A stretch of 64,000 nucleotides of DNA from Dioscorea cayenensis subsp. rotundata. Lineage: Eukaryota; Streptophyta; Magnoliopsida; Dioscoreales; Dioscoreaceae. The notes beneath the pieces are model-generated. The model made no database searches and was not told where the DNA came from. It was given only the letters and a program-made list of their open reading frames with translations. The stretch covers positions 1 through 64,000 of the forward strand of contig NW_024088627.1 of the NCBI RefSeq assembly GCF_009730915.1, read 5' to 3'. How positions within the stretch are numbered: position 1 is the stretch's first letter; each line of letters opens with the position of its first letter. Shown here piece after piece: positions 59,457 to 64,000 of this stretch. A program made the translations under genes and the position numbers.

Positions 59457-61207
59457 TGATAAGTGCTTGAATAGACATATTTTTCTATATGTTACACGCA
59501 TTGAGCATCATTTTTATCATAGTTTATATCTTATTAAGTGTATTTGGTGTTCCTTTGTGCAAATAGGTTGTGAATGCCTTGAAAGAAGAAAATGAAGCAA
59601 AGATAGGTTATGAAAGCACATTTTGGGAGTTTTTGTATAACATAAGGATCAAGACACAAGAGGAGCTCATGTACATGGGGGTGTGTGCTAACTTCCAAGA
59701 GAATTCAAACTAAATTGTGAGTTGGAAGGGCACAAAGACAGTCACACTCCGATGTCCCTATTTGTGTGAAGATTGCAAGAGCTTCCCAATGATGATTCAA
59801 CGATGAAAAGCTTCATAACTTACCACGTGGACGTGTGGCCGACCATGTGGCCTCAAGAGAAGAGCATGTGAGTCGTGTTTATGAAGAGTACCATAGAAAA
59901 ATACTATAGCACTAATGTAAGAAAAACACTGTTCATGTGATCGCGTGAAAATTCCACGCGGTCGTATGAGAATTTCTGCAGCTCATACGGTCACATGGAG
60001 GCACGTGACAACTCGACTTCTAATTATAAATAGCCGTTTTGCCTTTTTTTCTTTTACATCTTTTGTGTGGCTCTTGAGGAGTGAGACAGCTAGGGTTTGG
60101 AGAGGAGGTCTTTGCGGCTTAGGAGGCTCTTCTTCACCAACTTTAATCAATTCCTCATCCGTTATAGAATCAAGGAAGCCACTGGTGACCCTAACTTCGG
60201 AGTGGATTCCATCAATAAGTCGAAGCTCTCCATCAAGGCCATCAGTTCACATATTGGTGGGGGGGATTATTTCTAAGGCTTTTATATACTTTCATTCATT
60301 GATGGTTTGTTTTTTATATTGCTCCATGGAGAGTTAAACCCCTAAAGGGTATTTGGGCTTATGAACCCTAGGATTCTAATCTTATTTGGATTTGCTTTGT
60401 GTTTCTATTTAATCCGAGTTTGGTTGAGTTTCAATCTTGTTTGCCTAATGCTTGCTTGCCTTTATTGATCTTATGGTTTATTTGGTTTGCATGATTTGTT
60501 GCCTTGGCGAGAGAGAGGTCTCCATTAGGGTTAGAACCTCAAGATTGAAGAGGGTTGAGAGGGTAAGTCATGAGATAGTGGAGCGTCCCCTTTCTCCTCC
60601 GATTGGTGTATTCTATTTCTGTATTCCCTAAGCTTTATGCAACCATATTTGGTGTGAGGCATGAGATTGAGAGATTTCTCCGCGGGGACCTTGTAGGGGG
60701 TTAGGGACCTTTCACCTAGAAGTAAGGGTTAGGTCTATTCTTAGGAATCAAGCATACCCTTTGGAATCCTAGAGTGCTATACCATCATATGTGGTGTGAG
60801 GTATTGAGACCGAGATATTTCTCTACCGAGACCTCGTAGGGGACCATTATTGGTTATCTGGAGGCAGGATCTGATTATCTTTGGATTTCCATGACTTAAC
60901 ATACTCATGCTAGAAACACTTTGCACACCTAGTACCTAATTCTTGAATCCTAGGGGAGTATTGCCTGAATACCCCATTTTTACTGATTGAGATCTCCCTC
61001 TATTTTACCCTTGCATATTCATCTTTGGTATTTATTTCTTTGCACATTAGATCATCACATCATCCTATTTATCATTTGGCTAGATATTAAAGAAGCAGTT
61101 AGTACTAGTAATCCTGTTTCCTATGGATTCGACTACCCGCCTCACTGAGCATTTTATTACTTCACCACTTGTGCACTTGCGGTACATGCACACAAATTGG
61201 CGTGTCA
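59457..61207 (+). mobile_element. solo LTR, family C, inserted in the gypsy gag
   Basis: 1,751 bp, starts TGATAAGTGCTTGAATAG and ends GGCGTGTCA. Flanking 5-mers gtgag (59,452-59,456) and gtgat (61,208-61,212) match at 4 of 5. TATA-like attataaatagcc at about 60,020. Gag-type sequence lies on both sides. Its start resembles those of families A and B, and imperfect palindromes precede the TATA motif (59,815-60,015). Confidence 0.82.
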
Positions 61208-61700
61208 GTGATGAAAACGGTTTAATAGTTAAGGCACCCATCGCACTAGAGGTGGACGAAACAAAGACTATGTGATGGAGCACAAAGCGAGCCCCAGATT
61301 GTCAAAGGATCATTAGTGCAACAACCTAGAAGGCTTCCACCTATACCTCTTCCCTATTTAGAATAGCGAAAGATGTGCTACTTGTGGAGGTGCTCAGATG
61401 ATTATAGATAGCAGACAAACTACTAGAGCTTGCTTTAGGTGTGGCAGTTAAGAGCACTCGCATTGCAGAGTGCTCACATCAACCTTCTAGAGCATAAAGA
61501 ACTTTTAGCAAACAAGCTTTTAGAAATGTGTTGGCACCTAAATCCCAGGCTCCTCCAAGACAGCGTGGTGGCAAAGAAATGGTCAGCAATTAGTTATCTT
61601 TCTCTACCCAGCAAAAGGCAAGAAAACTAAAGATACTGGGAAATGTATATCCACTTACTTAGGAGGATACTTTCTTAAATACAGTGGTGTCAACTGCATT
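61208..61700 (+). pseudogene. gypsy gag, C-terminal part with zinc knuckle
   Basis: The resumed gag includes ACFRCGS, a stop, EHSHC, a broken CCHC knuckle, preceded by fragments like RLPPIP in other frames. Heavily mutated. Confidence 0.7.
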
Positions 61701-61714
61701 GCTAATTTATTCTG

Positions 61715-61985
61715 CTTATGCATGCATATTATTTTATCCTAAAGCTACACATTCTTTTATTTTATTTTATTTTTTTGCATTTGTTTGAAAGAATGTTTTG
61801 CTTGTTACTACTATGGATCATGAACTATGTGTTGCAAACCTTGTTTGCTTATGCATGCATATTATTTTATCCTAAAGCTACACATTCTTTTATTTTATTT
61901 TTATTTTTATTGCATTTGTTTGAAAGAATGTTTTGCATGTTACTACTATGGATCATGAACTATGTATTGCAAACCTTGTCTGAAT
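61715..61985 (+). repeat. two-copy tandem duplication, period about 133 bp
   Basis: Copies start at 61,715 and 61,848 with cttatgcatgcatattatttt and share the whole unit including gaatgttttgc.tgttactac. High similarity suggests a recent event within the dead element. Confidence 0.92.
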
Positions 61986-61989
61986 AGAT

Positions 61990-62235
61990 GTAATGATTGA
62001 CAGAGTTTGCCTTAGCTGTCCAATTGAATTTAGTAGTTATAAGTTCTTGGCTCATCTACATGTTATGAGTGAGAAAGACTATGATGTAATTCTAGGAGTA
62101 GACTAACTATCCACCTCCCATGTAATAGTCAATTGCCATGGGAAAAGAGTTGATTTCAAAATCCTTAGAGAAGCAAAATTCTTATTTCTTGGGAGTGATT
62201 TTTATGTTACCATTTCATGTGATTTCCATTTGACA
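61990..62235 (+). pseudogene. gypsy protease-region remnant
   Basis: MIDRVCLSCPIEFSSYKFLA, HVMSEKDYDVILGVD, a stop, then STSHVIVNCHGKRVDFKIL. This is the C-terminal half of the protease domain (ILGMDWL region). The active-site half was presumably lost or overwritten near the tandem duplication. Confidence 0.8.
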
Positions 62236-62279
62236 AGCTCGAAAAATTGCTCTTAGGTGGATGCTTGGGATTTCTTAAG

Positions 62280-63020
62280 TTGTGATTAAAACCAAATCAT
62301 AAGGTCTAGCATTAGATGATATTCCTATGGTTAGGGAGTTTCTTGACATCTTTCTTGAAAATCTTCTTCAGTTACCTCTAGATGGGGATATAGAATTTGC
62401 TATTAATTTAGTTCTTGGAACCAACCCCATCACCTTATAGAATGGCACCTGCTGAGCTAAAGGAGTTGAAGAAACAGCTTGAATAACTTTTTTAAAAAGG
62501 TTTTATTTGACTAAATGTTTCTCAATGGGGTACTCCAATTATATTTGTGAAGAAGAAGAATGATAGCTTGTGGTTATGCATCGACTACCGAGTATGGATA
62601 TTAACTCCCTTGTATTAATGATCTTTTTTTACCAGTTGCAAGGTTCTTAAGTGTTCTCAAAGATTGATCTCTTGACAAGATACAACCAGCTAAAGATTAA
62701 GTAAGAAGATGTGCCAAAGACTGCGTTTCTAACCCATTATATGTGTTATGAGTTCCTTGTAATGCCTTTCGGTTTAACGAATGCACTAGCTGCTTTCATG
62801 GATCTAATAAATAGAACCTTCTAGCCTTTATTGGATAGGTTCATGGTGGTATATATTGATGACATCCTTGTATACTCAAGGAGTTATGCTGAGCATGAGG
62901 AGCATTTGAGAACTATGCTAGGTATCTTGATTCTTGAGAGAGAAGAAGTTGTTTGCAAAAATTTTTTAAGTGTGATTTTTGGCTGGATTGAGTGGCATTC
63001 CTTAAACATGTTATAACCAA
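62280..63020 (+). pseudogene. gypsy reverse transcriptase
   Basis: DIPMVREFLDIFLENLLQLP, then [53 protein letters not shown] and [20 protein letters not shown]. The catalytic YIDD box is intact, but stops occur in several places (for example after NRTF). Confidence 0.92.
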
Positions 63021-63099
63021 GGATAGAAGCACTATAGACCTTAGGAAAGTAGAAGCAATTGTTGAATGGAAAAAGGCCAAATAATATGATTGGGCTTGA

Positions 63100-63660
63100 C
63101 AATTTTTTCGGTTTGGCTTGACATTACAGCTAGTTTATGGAAGGAGTTTTAGTGTTGGCAGCACCTTTAACAAGGTTCACTAGGAAATGAGCGAATTATC
63201 AATGGACAAACAAATGTGAGCAAAGTTTCTAGGAAGTGAAATAATGGCTAGCTTCAATGCCTATTCTCACACTATCTTCCCTTGGTGAAAGTTTCATGAT
63301 TTACAGTGATGCTTGTAAACTAGTTTGGGATGTGTTTTAATGCAAAATGGGCAATTAGTGGCCTATGCTTCTAGATAACTAAAACTTATGGGGAGAATTA
63401 TTCTAGACATGAGTTAGATCTTATTATTGTGGTTTTTATTTTGAAAACTAGGAGGCATTATTTGTATGGAGAAGCTTGTGAAGCGTGAGTTTAAAGTATA
63501 TATTTAATTAGAAAGAGTTAAATATGAGACATAGAGGATGGCTAGAGTTATTGAAGAATTATGAACTAACCATCAGTTATCATCATGGTAAAGCTAATGT
63601 TGAGGCTGATGTACTTAGTAGAAAATTCTTCAGTAGTGGTAGTGATGATCACATCCTAGA
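63100..63660 (+). pseudogene. gypsy RNase H remnant
   Basis: RHRGWLELLKNYELTISYHH and GKANVEADVLSRK mark the end of RNase H (usually GKANVVADALSRK). The upstream part is broken by frameshifts. Confidence 0.88.
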
Positions 63661-63699
63661 AGCCTATCTTGGGCAATTTGAGAAGAATGGAGCTTCAAG

Positions 63700-64000
63700 T
63701 AGTGTATAAGGTACTAGTGTATCTTTGGCAAATTTAGGGGTGTGGCCTACTTTATTGGAAAGAATAAAGGTGGCACAAGAAGAATATAGTCATTTTCAGA
63801 AGATCCATCAAGAAGTGGAAGCTAGTTCCCAAGTACAATTTAGAAACCCATGAAGATGGTTCACTTCGATTTGGAGATCGGGTTTGTGTTCTAGATAATG
63901 TAGAGTTGAAGAAGGAGATCATGGAGGAAGCTCACTACTCTAACTATTCAGTGCATCCTAGTAGCACCAAAATGTACAAGGACTTAAAGAGTACTTCTTG
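63700..64000 (+). pseudogene. gypsy integrase, N-terminal zinc-finger region, truncated by the window
   Basis: DGSLRFGDRVCVLDNVELKK, then EIMEEAHYSNYSVHPSSTKM and YKDLK, the His-His part of the integrase zinc finger (AHxxxYSxHPG pattern). The rest is off the right edge. Confidence 0.85.

Larger units (their letters stand above)
58474..64000 (+). mobile_element. decayed Ty3/gypsy element, plus strand, runs off the right edge
   Basis: Primer-binding-like site at about 58,483, then gag, protease, RT, RNase H and the start of integrase in gypsy order. It is split by a solo LTR at 59,457-61,207. Stops occur in every module. Confidence 0.88.

Noticed and set aside
1..64000. CRISPR arrays, bacterial operons, rRNA or intact tRNA genes
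   Set aside because: None seen. The only tRNA-like signal is the SINE B box at 27.4 kb, and the regular repeats found are tandem duplications or microsatellites.

Overview
This window is nuclear DNA of a flowering plant: AT-rich, with spliced plant genes, long introns, and nested LTR retrotransposons, a hAT transposon and several MITE-type elements. I cannot name the species or decide monocot versus dicot. There is no sign of bacterial, organellar or viral sequence.

Three host genes can be modelled exon by exon. (1) 353-10,698, minus strand: a CofD/UPF0052 (YvcK-like) family protein. Nine exons are visible and the 3' end lies beyond the left edge. Its introns hold a decayed Ty1/copia element, a tandem duplication and a GC-rich MITE. 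Exon 9 has a 1-bp homopolymer frameshift. (2) 30,934-34,055, plus strand: a complete TBL (trichome birefringence-like) polysaccharide O-acetyltransferase in five exons, with a 1-bp frameshift in a C-tract of exon 1. (3) 35,775-37,500, minus strand: an unrecognised plant protein of about 359 residues in six exons, two of which are a tandem duplicate pair. Genes 2 and 3 are convergent.

The rest is mostly repeats. From 10.9 to 12.3 kb there is a Stowaway-like MITE inside another. From 13,459 to 22,485 there is one Tip100-type hAT transposon whose transposase (TTF zinc finger, DUF4371-like core, hAT dimerisation region, minus strand) is split by a solo LTR with a perfect target-site duplication and by a second insertion; a third insertion lies between the coding 3' end and the left terminus. 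From 22.5 to 30.8 kb there are local duplications, a truncated SINE with a 15-bp target duplication, a MULE-type foldback MITE and a Tourist-like MITE. From 40.7 kb to the right edge lies a retrotransposon nest. A 9.8-kb Ty3/gypsy chromovirus (41,476-51,282, minus strand) sits with a CTTAC duplication inside an older LTR. A solo LTR of that same family follows at 53,708-55,406. Another decayed gypsy element on the plus strand (about 58,474 to the edge) is itself split by a further solo LTR.

The most unusual signal is shared by the solo-LTR families. Each carries, just upstream of its TATA-like motif, an array of imperfect palindromes around a core resembling ACGGCCGT, but with family-specific flanks (CACAA..TTGTG, CTT..AAG, CAT..ATG). 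Coordinates of splice sites are read by eye from GT/AG and reading-frame continuity; approximate boundaries are marked as such.
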